A stretch of 64,000 nt of DNA, taken from assembly GCA_032629725.1 (NCBI GenBank), contig JAFEVB010000009.1:315001-379000 (forward strand), given 5' to 3'. The notes beneath the pieces are model-generated. The model had not been told where the DNA came from and did no database searches. It saw nothing but the letters and a program-made list of their open reading frames with translations. A program made the position numbers and the translations under genes. Numbering within the stretch: the stretch's first letter is position 1; each line of letters starts with the position of its first letter. This DNA is from Gremmenia infestans (lineage: Eukaryota > Ascomycota > Leotiomycetes > Helotiales > Hamatocanthoscyphaceae). Below, in pieces: positions 10,870 to 22,007 of this stretch.

Positions 10870-12921
10870 AACTTTCTATCGTTGTCTTGAAGAGGTGTCA
10901 GACGATAGTATAAGGTTGTTTAGTGGGGGTCAAGGTATCGTTACCGTTGCCTAACTTTTAGCGCTCCTAAGGAGCCTAAAATAAGCGAGCCCCGCGCATG
11001 TTCCAGGCACCAACCCCCTCTGCCCCTATATCCAAGCTGTCGCCTTACACAGCTTCAAGGTACCTCGGTACCTATTTAGCGACGGACTTCCTAAGTGACA
11101 TACTACAGAGTTCTGCTAAAGTTGATATGGTATCCCCTTGATATCCTCTTCTATTTCCCCTGTGGTTCTTGGGTATCTAGTTCTAATTTTAGAAATTTAG
11201 ATCTTGTTCGAGTATATATTTACATACACTATTAGGTATCTAAAGGTAACACATTCTATTTATTATATTATAGAACAATAGTATAAAACGCCTACCCTAG
11301 GTTATTAATCTGATCTAATACCGATAATAATATATTAAGACCGGTTACTAGCGAATCTATATTCAACCTGCTGGAAGCCTTTTCGGGTGATACTTCTCAC
11401 TTGAATATTCGCGGGTTAGGCCGAATTCATTAGGAAGGCGTTGTTATATCTTTTTAATCTAGGCCTAGGTTCTTTACATTACAAAGCAATCTGAGAGGCT
11501 CTAGGAAATAGGAATACCGCCTATAAAGGCATGTCCAGAGGAAATGTCAAGGTCAATATGCCGGTAATCTATGCAGCTTATACATATTTCGATACTTTCT
11601 GACAACGAGTGACAGATAGCCTGAATGAACGCCAGGGTCCCAATTTCTAGATCAAAGTACTCAGTCAGGCAGACGGAGGCAATCCCATTCGCGAGCGAAT
11701 GAAGCAAGTGACAGGGTAGCGTGAATCCTCTTATACGCATCCTTGTACATATGAGGACCAGAATGCTGTGCAGTACTATCAAATACAGCAATTCGCCTCT
11801 CAGCAAAGCACGTCAACGGCGATCAAAAGACCTAATCAATATCATAGCATATTTCTAGAAGGTTCCATAGGCAGCAACTTTGTCTATCTGCTGTTCTGCG
11901 AGATCTCTCACTCGTTCTTCTCTTCTATCACATCGCCATTATTGAACTAGGAGAATGTAAAATATATAATGCCCTATCAAAGAAAGGTAAGGTCGCCCGC
12001 ACCACCATCTTCTATCGTGAACATGGACGACCCTCAAAAGTAACCAAAGCCTAAAAACAACAGTAACTCACCCCACCCCAAGAGAAATCCCTCGTTAAGT
12101 ATTTAACACAAATTTCAATATCGGATTCCCCATTCCGGTAAAGTATATCCGTTTACTTACATTCCATATTGCGCGTGGTAGAACGCCTCCAAGCAAGAAT
12201 GCGAGTTTCGGAGGAGGCCGGATTAATCTTCACAATTGGAGCTTATTAGTAGGTGGTGGGTTGAGATTCTAGCCGCCGAGGTGGGAGAGGAAGAGTTGGC
12301 CAATAATCCGCTAGGAAATGCGGCGTATTTTAATCAGATGCATAGCTATCCAAGGGGTAAATTTTGATACGACGTGAAGCTCTCTCTGCAGAGGGAACAT
12401 AGTGTATTATGTAACTAATAAAGTACCTAGTAATGCTATAATATCCCTGGAGCTGGGATTTCCCATCTTACGGGAGTCAGTATCTACCGTTCCAAACTTA
12501 TTAAAACCCTGAAAGCTACCCAAGTATAATTATCATCTTCAAAGATCCCACTCCCCAGAGAGAGATCTCTAGCGTGCTTGGTGTTCTTGCAGTATTCGTA
12601 CATATTTGGTGGGGCATATATTAGGCACCAACGGAAATCATGCAAACTTGATATATGGAATCCGATATGGGCGTAAATCTTGCGCAATTCACAAATAAAC
12701 GTTCCAAGCGCCGGTTAAATTGGTGATCTTTCGTCATGAATTCCCACTTCTTATCTTGTCTTTCGTATTCTTGTGTTTTGATGTCTTAATCCATTTGCTA
12801 TGATATTTCGCTCACAACTCCCCCGAAGCTGGGCTAGTACACCGCAGCAAATCATTTTAAAACTTCCAACCTCCAAATCATTTTCCTCGCTCCTCACCTG
12901 TACTTGCATGAACCATCCAGA
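10870..12921. other. Gene-free 2-kb spacer with AT-rich island
   Basis: About 11100-11360 is markedly AT-rich with many TA steps. No coding frame has a family signature. The last part, about 12740-12920, would be the leader and promoter of the MFS gene that starts at 12922. Confidence 0.45.
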
Positions 12922-15419
12922 ATGATGAAAACAGAAAAGGATGAAGGGAGTCATCCGCAAAACGATGTCGCGGCGGAAGTCGATCCCGAGCAACAACCAG
13001 ATTCTTCAACGTTGACGGCCGATCCCGGGCAACCTGCGCCCAAGTATGAATATATCACCGGCGTGAAGCTATGGCTCGTTTTCATATCGGTCACGCTTAC
13101 TGTATTTCTCCTCATGGTGGATGAGAGCATCATCGTCACCGTGAGTTCAATCTGTCCAAATGAGCAAACGTTCGGGTCTTGAACCATTTCGCACAAATGC
13201 GGAATATCGGAGCTGCACCGTTGCATTCAGTGTATGCTAACTCATGTCCAGGCCATTCCCAGAATCACTAGTGACTTTCATGCCTTGTCTGATGTTGGAT
13301 GGTATGGCAGTGCGTATCTACTCTCAATGTAAATTCAGGCTTCAAACTTTAGCGCTTGGTAGACTAACTGCATGATTAGTTGTGTTCTTCAGCCGCTGAC
13401 AGGAAAAATATGTTCTCAATTCAGCTCCAAGGTCAGTCAATTGGTCCAATATAATTTCCTTGCATATTCATCCACAATGTTATCAAGTGTTCCAAGCCTT
13501 CAATAGCCTCTTGGCTATTTGAAGTTTGATATCTTTCTAGCCTAAGACTGTTCCGAAGAAAGTATTATTGCTTCAGACTTCGCTGGCTTTTCATAGTACT
13601 CGTTCTTGTGCTTCCTAGCCGTGTTCGAACTAGGTTCGGTTCTATGTGGCGCTGCCCGTTCTTCTGCAATGCTCATAATTGGCCGGGCAGTAGCCGGAAT
13701 GGGAGGATCTGGTTTGACAAATGGAGCATTCACAATTATTGGAGCTTCGGTCCCTATGGAGAAACGACCGGCGATGCAAGGGATTATGATATCAATATCC
13801 CAGAGTGGTAGAGTTATGCTCCGATGCTCGGAGGGGCCTTGGCGCAATACTCAACTTGGAGATGGTGTATGTTCCTGATATCGATATGACATGCAATTGT
13901 ACTAATATTTTAGGCTTCTACCTCAACCTGCCAATCGGCGGCCTGCCTGCCCTCTTCCTCCTCCTAATCAAACTACCCGATCGAATTGATCGTACCAATA
14001 ATGCTCCTCGTCTTACCATTGTCGGTCTCGCAAAGAAACTCGACATCGCAGGATTCCTAATATTCGCACCTGCAATAGTTATGCTACTCATGGCTCTTCA
14101 ATGGGGTGGGACGGATTACCCATGGAACAGTGCGACAATCATCGGGTTCTTCTGTGGAGCGGGTGTTACATTGATACCTTTCGTAATTTGGGACTATTAT
14201 GTGGGAGACGACGCCATGATCCCCGTTTCAATCGTCGGCCATCGAGTGGTCTGGTCCGGTTGTATTTATGCAGGACTCTTCTTTGGTGCGGTAATGACCT
14301 TCACATACTACATGCCGATATATTTCCAAGCCGTAAGAGGTATTTCCCCGTCGTTAAGTGGCGTATACATGTTACCAAGCATCCTGAGCCAGATGATTGC
14401 CGCGGCCGTGTCAGGCGTTATAGGTCAGTCTAGAAGTCGATGCTATTATGAAAACACTAATGTCATCGCAGCTGGCAAGATACACTATTACTACCCTTTT
14501 AGCATGGTCAGCGGGATATTTCTTGCTATCGGCAGCGGCTTACTATCAATGCTAAGTCCAAGTACGCCATCTTCCAAGTGGATAGGCTACCAGATACTGT
14601 TGGGTATCGGACGTGGATTTGGCATTCAAATGGTAAATCGCCCTTGTGAGAAATTATTCAAACAATCGTTGTACTAATCTGTTAATCTAGCCAATCGTTG
14701 CGGTTCAAAACATTCTGCAGCCACAACAAAATCCAATTGGTAGGTGACCATAGAGCATAGGCGCCATACAAGTCAGAGACGAGAACTCCAGTGCTGTTGA
14801 GTATATTTGAAAGCTCCCGACAAGTTGAAATCTAAACATTGCCAAGGGCTTTTGATATGCTTGATTAGAACATTGTGTGACGGCGTTTCAAGATTTTGGG
14901 GTTTCCACTATTAGCTATTCAGTCGAGAATTTGCCAATGACTCTATATATTCTGACTTGTCAACTTCTAGGCATTGCCCGTATAGTCTTTTCCAAAACCC
15001 TGGGTGGATCAGTCTTCCTCGCTTTCGCCCAGACAATCTTCAGTCATAGTCTTATAACCAATTTGGCTAGATACGCATCAACAGTCAGTGTACGTATAGC
15101 AAAGTTCCACATCTCATAGCTTTCTCTCCCTGTACAATCAGAGTCACTCAAGATCATATCAACACTTCCAGTTGAATAAGAACAAATACTCACTTCCACA
15201 CTTCACATTTAGGCTCATACGGTCCAAGAGGCTGGTGCAGTGGCAATTCGTCAAGTGGTGGACCCACAAGACCTTCCTGGCGTACTGAAGGCTTATCAGC
15301 AGGGTATTAATCTTAACTTTTATTTGGTGGCAGCAGCTTCCGCCACAACATTCTTTCTAGCATTTGCGATGGGATTGAATAGGATTAGCAAGAAAGAGGG
15401 TGGTGAGGTGGAAGAATGA
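12922..15419 (+). CDS. DHA2-type MFS exporter, apparent one-base frameshift
   Basis: Nine exons fit: 12922-13140, 13252-13328, 13380-13431, 13597-13866, 13914-14423, 14472-14632, 14691-14739, 14971-15089, 15213-15419. Junction phases agree and the pieces give a 14-TM drug/toxin exporter: LMVDESIIVT, PRITSDFHALSDVGWYGSAY, GRAVAGMGGSGL, FYLNLPIGGLPALF, GYQILLGIGRGFGIQM, KTLGGSVFLAFAQTIFS. Inside exon 4 the frame must change at about 13822: it runs SQSGRVML and then the conserved MLGGALAQYSTWRWC in another frame, as if one base were lost. No intron fits there. Either the gene is broken in this strain or the assembly has an error. Family members pump out toxins and secondary metabolites; no biosynthetic cluster is beside it. 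Confidence 0.75.
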
Positions 15420-16063
15420 ATCTGAGATCAACAACTTTCTATAGAGATAGGTTGAGTCTGACCACAGAGAAAGGAATCGCGGTTAAGAGTCCTATAGTAG
15501 AATACATAAAATAAAGAGAGGCATAATTTGTAAAGTTTGCTCACCTCAGCGTTGTATCACCCCGCACATGTTCATAAGCGCAGGCTATAATTTAAGACTA
15601 ACGCTTAGCAAAATAGCCCTTAGCATTTCAGTATAGTTTAGCAGCTGGCCGTTATTGCATGTCCAAAGATTAGGAGTAGTTATTCAGAAGCTGGGCCGTA
15701 CAAACGTTTCCATTGAGCGAGAAAAAGACCTGTCAAAGATCTTTTAAAAAGTGCTTATGTGTAAACTAGTTATGTCAAATATGAAGAAGATATACTTATA
15801 ATGTTCGTGGAATGAAGAAGGATGCAGAAGGAAAGGAGAAGTATGTTGTCGTCCGTACTAGCCAATCAGATAAAAGTGGAACCAGAAGGCTGAAATCAAA
15901 AAAGTTGTCCCCCACCAAGAGCTTCTTCTACTTCAAATCATGTATGAACCATGCAATCACACAAGACTTCACCTTCTTCCACGATAACGACAAATAGCAT
16001 GCCAGTGCCGTGACATACTGTTCCCAATATTCTATCAATTGCACAAATCCACCAACCGCAACA
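15420..16063. other. Intergenic spacer upstream of RPC53
   Basis: 3' flank of the MFS gene and promoter side of the RNA polymerase III subunit gene. No coding or repeat signal seen. Confidence 0.4.
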
Positions 16064-17957
16064 ATGCCACCGAAAGGCTCGCGAGGCAGAGGCCGAGGTC
16101 GAGGAGGGGCAACTGCAGCCTCACGAGCACCTCCACCACCACCAGCAGCGGCAGATACCCCATCTGTCGCCGAATCATCCTCCTCCCAACCTGCAGCCCC
16201 AACCACAACAAGCCCGCAAAACGACCTCCCATCCCCCAACTCCTCCCCCGCAAACATCCCCACAGAAACCCCCGCCCCAACCCCCGTCCGCGTTCCCTCC
16301 CAACGAGCGACAGGGCCTAAACCACCCACCGGGCCCAGCAAATTCAAACCCAAAGCTGTACGGAGAGGACAAGCGGAGCGGGATGAGCTGGCGAGGTTGG
16401 AGTATGAGAGGGTGAAGAAGGTGGAGGAGAGTAGGGAGAAGAAGGCGGCGTTTGCGTTAGGAAGAGGAGGGAAGGCTGGACGCGGTAGAGGGGATACAAT
16501 GGGCAGGAGGTTTGTGGCTACGCGTGGGGGAAATGAGGGCATGTTTAGTACGCTGCCGGGGGCTTTGGGTATGTTATGATTTGCTTCAAGGATTATGTGA
16601 CCGAACTAATGTTTGGTTTTTTATAGAGCATGGAATGCGTCCTATGGAGAGGGAGAATATCCCTGGCTCCACGAATTACGGGTCTACGGGTCCTGCGACG
16701 AGTGACTTTCTCAAGACTGATGGAGGAATTTTTGGAGGGGGTGGAGGTGGAGGTGGAGGCGGAGGAGGCGGTGGTGGAGGGGGTAGCGGGGGAGGTGGGG
16801 GAGGTGGTGGTGGTGCAAGAGATAGCAAATCGAAATACTTTGAGCCGCAATACCCAGACCAAGAATACGACGATTCGCCACGAGTCGACATCGAAGACAT
16901 CAATAAGAACTACGAGAGCGACAACGATGTCGTTGTGACAGGCAGTAGAAAGGTCGACAGAAAAGGCAAAGGCTCTACTGCTACTGGCGGTCTCAAGCCC
17001 GTTCGTCTTCACCGAGAAGAGCACAAGGAGCGAGTCACAATTGTCAACACCGCGCCGGCGCCAGAAGCTCAGTCAGCTATCAAGAAAGATCCCGACGCAG
17101 TCAATATAAGCGATGACTCGGATGTCCCTATGGTCGACGAAGAGCGTTCCGGTCAACCAACCGCCCCGGGCGTCAAATCTGAACCCACCGAAGAAATTAC
17201 TCTACCAGGACCTCCCTCATCTCCAGATTCAAAACGCAAAAGCAAAGGCAAAGAACCAGCTTCCGCCTTACTCGACTCCCCCAAAAAATCAAAACGCAAA
17301 CCATCAGCCATCAAGAAAAAAGATGAAAAGCCAGTAATGCAAACAGATGAAGATAGAGCAGAATACGAGCGCCACCTCCTCGATGTCCAAGTCCTGGCCG
17401 AGGAGCTGGGGGGTATGCAAGCGAGGGTTCAGGAAAGTGGTGATGTGGCGATGAGTGGTGCCGAAGCTAATGCAGGAGGTGTGGATAAAAAAGACGGGAG
17501 ATTATATCTCTTTCAACTCCCCGGCGTCTTAACGAAACTCTATAACCCGGCCACGAAACAGAAGAAGCCTAAAGCCCCTTCTGCATCAGAAAAGGACAGA
17601 GAAGCCGAAGTAGTTAGCTCCTCCAACAAACACGCCCCCATCAAAGTCGAAGATGGAGGCGAAGTAATCATCAAGCCAGAAGAAGACACCTCTCACCTGA
17701 ACGAAGAGCCGGTTGACGAAATTGGCGCAGTTGGCAAAATGATTGTGCGCAAGAGCGGACGCGTCGAGATCCAATGGGGAAATACGGATATGCTTGTACA
17801 GAGAGGCACTGACACGGGCTTCCTAGGCGCCGGGTATGTGATTGATGGCGTGAGTGCGGTTCCGGGTGGGGAGAGGGAACAGCGGGGTGTCGGGACAGGT
17901 ATGGGAATGGTGATGGGCAAGTTTGTCGTTGTGCCGGATTTTGAGAAGACTTGGTGA
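16064..17957 (+). CDS. RPC53: DNA-directed RNA polymerase III subunit RPC4 (RPC53)
   Basis: Two exons, 16064-16568 and 16627-17957, 611 residues. The intron has GTATGT, an AACTAATG branch site and a TTATAG acceptor. The N-terminus is Gly/Arg-rich (GSRGRGRGRGG), followed by the Rpc4 stretch FKPKAVRRGQAERDELARLE and later EHGMRPMEREN. The conserved C-terminal domain has LYLFQLPGVL, then GKMIVRKSGRVEIQWG, then FLGAGYVIDGV, ending in VVPDFEKTW. In Pol III, Rpc53 pairs with Rpc37 and acts in initiation and termination at 5S and tRNA genes. A tract of about 30 Gly interrupts the middle, and long acidic, Lys-rich disordered stretches extend the protein beyond yeast Rpc53. Identification rests on the C-terminal domain and is strong. 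Confidence 0.9.
16734..16815 (+). repeat. GGN microsatellite coding for poly-Gly in RPC53
   Basis: An imperfect GGN run codes about 30 Gly broken by one Ser. The antisense frame reads as poly-Pro and is a shadow. Length is likely to vary between strains. Confidence 0.85.
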
Positions 17958-18955
17958 TGTGGAGTGGAATGGATTGGAGAGATGCGCACGCTTTGATGCA
18001 TTATGACCGTGGTTGGGCTGGCCTAGGATGCATTGATGGCGTTTGTTTGTTTGTATGCGTAGAAGCGGCGTTGTGGTTGGAAAAGTCATAAGGCTATATA
18101 TGTAGGTAGATATTACAATAAATGTCCATGTCACACAAGGGCTACAGCCCCCTGATCTCGCGACAAATTCGTTAATGAATAGAGATTATTTCGAAAGTGA
18201 AACAAACGACCACTTTCACTACGATGACATGAACGTTTGGGGAGGCTTTAAATTCATTCAACAAGGAGTTTGGGTTATTGCGTCTTGCATTGTGCAATGT
18301 TTGTATCCAATTCTGAAGATTGAGCGATCTTTTTATTAATCATTTATTCCTGGTACGCCATGCCCACCGACCTGCTTAGTGTTTTCGATATTAAGTGAAC
18401 ATATTTAGGAAGTAGCGACCTGAACTTTCTTGCACATGGGAAATGATTATAGCTGAATATATGGCAAAGATTCTTGAGTAAGTGAAATGGTTCTGATTGC
18501 GAGATGCGGTTTGGGCTAATATACGTTAAAGGTGTGGACTCGAACGCGAGCCGCGAATGAAGGCACGGCGGAGAGAAATGCAAGAACGGCACGCACCGAA
18601 AACGAGAATCGTAAATACTGCGATGGAACTATGTCGAGAAGTATCTTTAGATCTCTTTGGCCAAGGAACAGGCAGTACTATACTATAGTGCGATTTGAGG
18701 CAATAATAGAAGTAGAAGCAGACAGCTTGCGCCTACAGTCTTCATAGCATGATTTTCGTTTCTCCTCTGTTAAACATATTTCAACCTCCCATTCCCCGAT
18801 TAATCCGTCGCGGGAAGCGCCGCAGCGATCTTTTCTGTACTTCTTCTTTCTCCTTTACTCCTTAATCGTCGGTTTCTAATTTAATATACCTCAACTCTAT
18901 AGTTTCCTTCAGCTCTAGTCTATCTATATCTTCATAAGCTTTAATCAAAGCGTCG
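17958..18955. other. Spacer of 1 kb, no gene seen
   Basis: 3' flank of RPC53 and sequence with only chance frames. From about 18830 the DNA becomes pyrimidine-rich on the plus strand, like a leader, ahead of the possible gene start at 18956. Confidence 0.4.
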
Positions 18956-19247
18956 ATGAAATTGACTACCCATCGACCCCAACCTTGCTCGGTTGCAAAA
19001 GACATTGAACAGCCATGTCATTTGGCAGTAGTCAAGCTAGACTCTCTGCCGATTGTCCAGGCAGAAGAAGGCCAAGATACCCATTCCAAAACGGTTTGTC
19101 AGCTTCTGCAGCCTGAGTTCTAAGACAATTTTACACTAGAGTACCCTTATGGCTATCCTATGCTAATCGTAGTTGATCACATCTGCAGACGTTTTCAGGA
19201 CCTGGGCGAAAATCTCTCGAACGAGCTTTGTGTTGGTTCTAGGCTGT
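18956..19247 (+). pseudogene. Possible 5' exons of a truncated gene
   Basis: ATG at 18956 opens exon 18956-19093 (46 codons), ending at GTTTGT. An acceptor at 19172 (GCTAATCGTAG) leads to exon 19173-19247 (LITSADVFRTWAKISRTSFV...), ending before GTATGC. Both junctions are phase 0. A third acceptor near 19311 would lead straight into the palindromic repeat at 19332, where no sensible coding continues. I read this as the first exons of a gene cut off by later insertion or decay. No family can be named; chance is a real alternative. Confidence 0.3.
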
Positions 19248-19331
19248 GTATGCAATGCTTGAAGCTATATTTTCAGGGTGCAAAAGCTTGAATTGACTAC
19301 TGTTCTACAGTGGGAAGTACGCTGTATATAT

Positions 19332-19470
19332 AGGGCTCTCCAAGCCCTATTTCTAAGCAGGTGGCGATGCTTAGAAATAGCTATTTCTAAGCATTTGCCA
19401 CAGCGCATATACGCTATTTCTAAGCATTTGTCATAGCGTATATACGCTATTTGTAAGCTTTGCCACCTGC
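19332..19470. repeat. Nested palindromic and tandem repeat element
   Basis: The core is a perfect 24-base palindrome at 19369-19392 (half-site GCTTAGAAATAG). A unit of 33 bases starting GCTATTTCTAAGCATTTG occurs at 19380-19412 and 19413-19445, with a shorter copy at 19446-19469 and another partial copy before the palindrome. The outer arms GCAGGTGGC (19357-19365) and GCCACCTGC (19462-19470) are inverse complements. The whole could fold into a long hairpin and resembles a small MITE-like or foldback element. No coding capacity. Confidence 0.7.
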
Positions 19471-19784
19471 CACTTACAGGCTACAACACTTTGGCTTGAT
19501 CATAGTCGGAGCCTGGGGTTTATCCACAAGTCGCAGATATACTAGCGCCAGCTGCTACCTAAGCAGATCCACTATTGACGGCCCCTTATACGCAGTAGAC
19601 GCTTTTAATAGACGATACAAGTCATGGTAGAGACATCGAACATGAAGCACGACAGGTTGAAGGGTATCGCTGTCGGGTGCGGCTGCCGGATAGTAATATG
19701 ATTCGGTCTTCAAGTCGTTATCGGTAATCCGGTCACTTTACTTGACAGCCTCCTGGACCTTAAGTATCTTCCTAATAGGTTGCT

Positions 19785-20231
19785 TCAGACCTGTATAACG
19801 TTTCCTCCATAGGCCGATAAGTTGGGATTTGGTTCTTCTACTTCCTGCAGGATATGAATGACCATGCGGTCGAAACCCATTGGAATCCTACCATACACCC
19901 GGCGTCTGATCGGGAAAGGAACGCCCCGAATAGCACTAACCTGCGGGCGATAGCGATTATGGATGTTGTTCAGGCATTGTTGTTATTCCATAGAGTGCAG
20001 CAGAAGGTCGATTAGGACCCTGGTACTCAGGGATGCTTTCTCCCAGAGCAAACTCTCCAGGACAATAGTCTCTTGTACCATCAGTTGTATTGGGCTAACG
20101 CACTTGCAGAAGCTTGACAACACTAAAGTACCGGTTTTTGATGGCTTTCGGCCGACCTGTTCTGGATTCTTCGGGACCAGATACTTCGGCAGCAGGCAGC
20201 AGAGACGATTTGTAACCTTAAGTGATAACAA
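19785..20231 (-). pseudogene. Decayed protein-coding relic of unknown family
   Basis: One minus-strand frame reads as a protein on both sides of a single internal stop (TAA at 19985-19983). Before it: VTNRLCCLLPKYLVPKNPEQ and later LLHSME. After it: QQCLNNIHNRYRPQVSAIRG, then RRRVYGRIPMGFDRM and EEPNPNLSAYGGN, to a stop at 19785. There is no frameshift. No start or intron is obvious. The family is not recognised; a mobile-element origin is possible given the repeat beside it. Confidence 0.45.
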
Positions 20232-20260
20232 ATGGTGGCATTAATATACGTGTTGCTATC

Positions 20261-21571
20261 TTATGAGTTGAGCCAAGTGTGTTGAAGAAGATCGTCGGCA
20301 GTCGGTCGCATCTCAGGATCCACCTGTAAAACGTCTCTGACGAATGCCCAGTCTGCTTCCGGGACCTCAAAAATTTCTCCTATGAAAGACAATGTGATAG
20401 GTACCCCAGTCGGCGCCAGTCTTGGCGAAAAGGACGAAATCTCGTCTTGCCATCTCTTGGGTGCCCGATCTAGAAACGTTTTGGGAAACGGAATGATCGT
20501 CCACAGTGAGCGTAAGAACTCTCGCTCCCGTTCCTCAACGGATACACAAACATGACCACCCATAGGTTGGAATAGCTTCGCGCTAGGTTCCATAAGTAGG
20601 GAGCCAATCTAGACCACAAAACAGATTTAGTGCTCAATAAAAAGAGGGCAAGGATAATAAACTTCTTACAACTGCTCCAAAGGACCAAATATCAGCAGGC
20701 GTCCCCCAGGGCATTCCAATCCAAGACTCAGGACTCCGCCAGTATAGATTTGTTATCATACGATGTCGGTCTTCATCTTGTTGCGAAGCTGTAAGGATAT
20801 TAGCCCTAGCACTGCAGCTCTCTACTGTGCCACAATATACCAACTCCGAAATCGATGATCTTAACCAACATATCTGATGCGGTCGAGTTTGCAAGCCACG
20901 AGAATACGATGTTCTCAGGCTTCAGGTCTTCAATACATTATTAGCCCTCTGTGGTATAAATGGTGAAGGGAAGTTCTAAGCTGTATGAGCAATGTTTTGC
21001 TTATGCGTATTTGAGAGAGCTGTCAAGATTTGTCGAGCAATTGACTTGATTGTAGACGTGATAATCGATTTTTCTGGGTTAAGTAGTACTTATGAAGATC
21101 GAAGTCTAGATGTTCGAAGACACCTACTCGTGAGTATTTATCAAGTCCCTCTGTCAAAACAACCTGATCGACAAGTTGCCGGATGCCCTCGGTATTTTTA
21201 AGCGGACCGCTGAGAATCGTTATCTCGGTATCGAGCTGACGCATAGCCTTTCTCTGCTCATGGTCTTGGGCACGCAATGGAGACTTGATAATGACTTGAC
21301 CTCCATCACTAGTACATTCATCGGTCAACATATTGTAAACGCAGCAAGTATAGTTGTGATATCGCTACCTCTCTGAGCGACCGAGCCAAACATGTGGATG
21401 GTGAGTGCTGGCAGATTCGATGAGACGATATCTATGCCTTGAGACTGCAGTCAAGAGTTGTGCTTGTTGAAAGTGTCGGACGGATAGAGAGCTCATCGTA
21501 TAGCGTGGGGGTCTTCGTGGGTGAGTTGTGCGTCGTGAAGAGTATGGATTCAAAGTTGTTAAGAAGGGCAT
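20261..21571 (-). pseudogene. Broken serine/threonine protein kinase gene
   Basis: The 3' half is intact: DLKPENIVF catalytic loop, IIDFG, then after an intron (20840-20789) YWRSPESWIGMPWGTPADIWSFG (activation segment and subdomain IX), an intron (20669-20609) and the C-lobe to the stop at 20261. The 5' half carries lesions. The intron before the catalytic Asp (20980-20928) has lost its GT donor (CT instead) though branch site and acceptor remain. Frames jump near 21080 and 21330, and again in the N-terminal part near 21430. Rejoining would give HT-DLKPEN, the usual fungal form of the catalytic loop. Gene loss by several independent hits is the simplest reading. Exact 5' end is unknown. Confidence 0.62.
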
Positions 21572-21832
21572 TCTCGATCGGAGGTTCAGCCACGCCTAAT
21601 TAAAGTAAGTCACAAATTAGATTTTGTAACTCTTCACCGAGGTCTCCTTGGCTGATATATGCTATACTGAATTAATACTTCTCGGACTTGCAAGATTTGA
21701 TTCACGTGCATGGTCACGGGGTAAGTACTTGCTACTACGACGTCCGAGTGAAGTCAGGGATTAAAATCTGCTCTCGCTGCGGTTTTATTTTGTATCTCTC
21801 TTCAGATAATATAACCTTCTAAATGAGCTTCA

Positions 21833-21842
21833 CACGTGACGT
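21833..21842 (+). promoter_or_regulatory. CACGTG / TGACGT composite site upstream of a Zn2Cys6 gene
   Basis: CACGTG at 21833-21838 overlaps TGACGT at 21837-21842, about 170 bases upstream of the ATG at 22008. These are typical bHLH and bZIP core sites. Another CACGTG lies near 21703. Function is inferred from motif only. Confidence 0.25.
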
Positions 21843-22007
21843 TTCACGTAAACTCGTGCTGACAGCCTCGTCAGCAAGAGGCGCAGATCATCCGTTAATA
21901 CTCCACAGAGCTAATCTACAACCTTGAAATAGACTTGAGACGAGATAGTAAATACTGTACAAGTATACTTTTTCTGTCCATGCGCACTTTTGAACATTTC
22001 AGAAAAC

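Noticed and set aside
11501..11806. Minus-strand frame of about 100 codons in the 10.9-12.9 kb spacer
   Set aside because: No family signature, no exons to join, and AT-rich surroundings; treated as chance.
14877..14970. Coding frame inside the long intron 7 of the DHA2 gene
   Set aside because: The flanking exons join correctly in phase across it (P-I-G-I-A) and the intervening frame has no transporter signature.
16593..17024. Antisense Ser/Thr/Pro-rich and poly-Pro frames
   Set aside because: They are the complement of the GGN tract and linker of RPC53.
18530..18560. GGACTCGAACG, resembling a reversed tRNA B box
   Set aside because: Flanking bases do not form a T stem or an acceptor stem; no A box at a proper distance.
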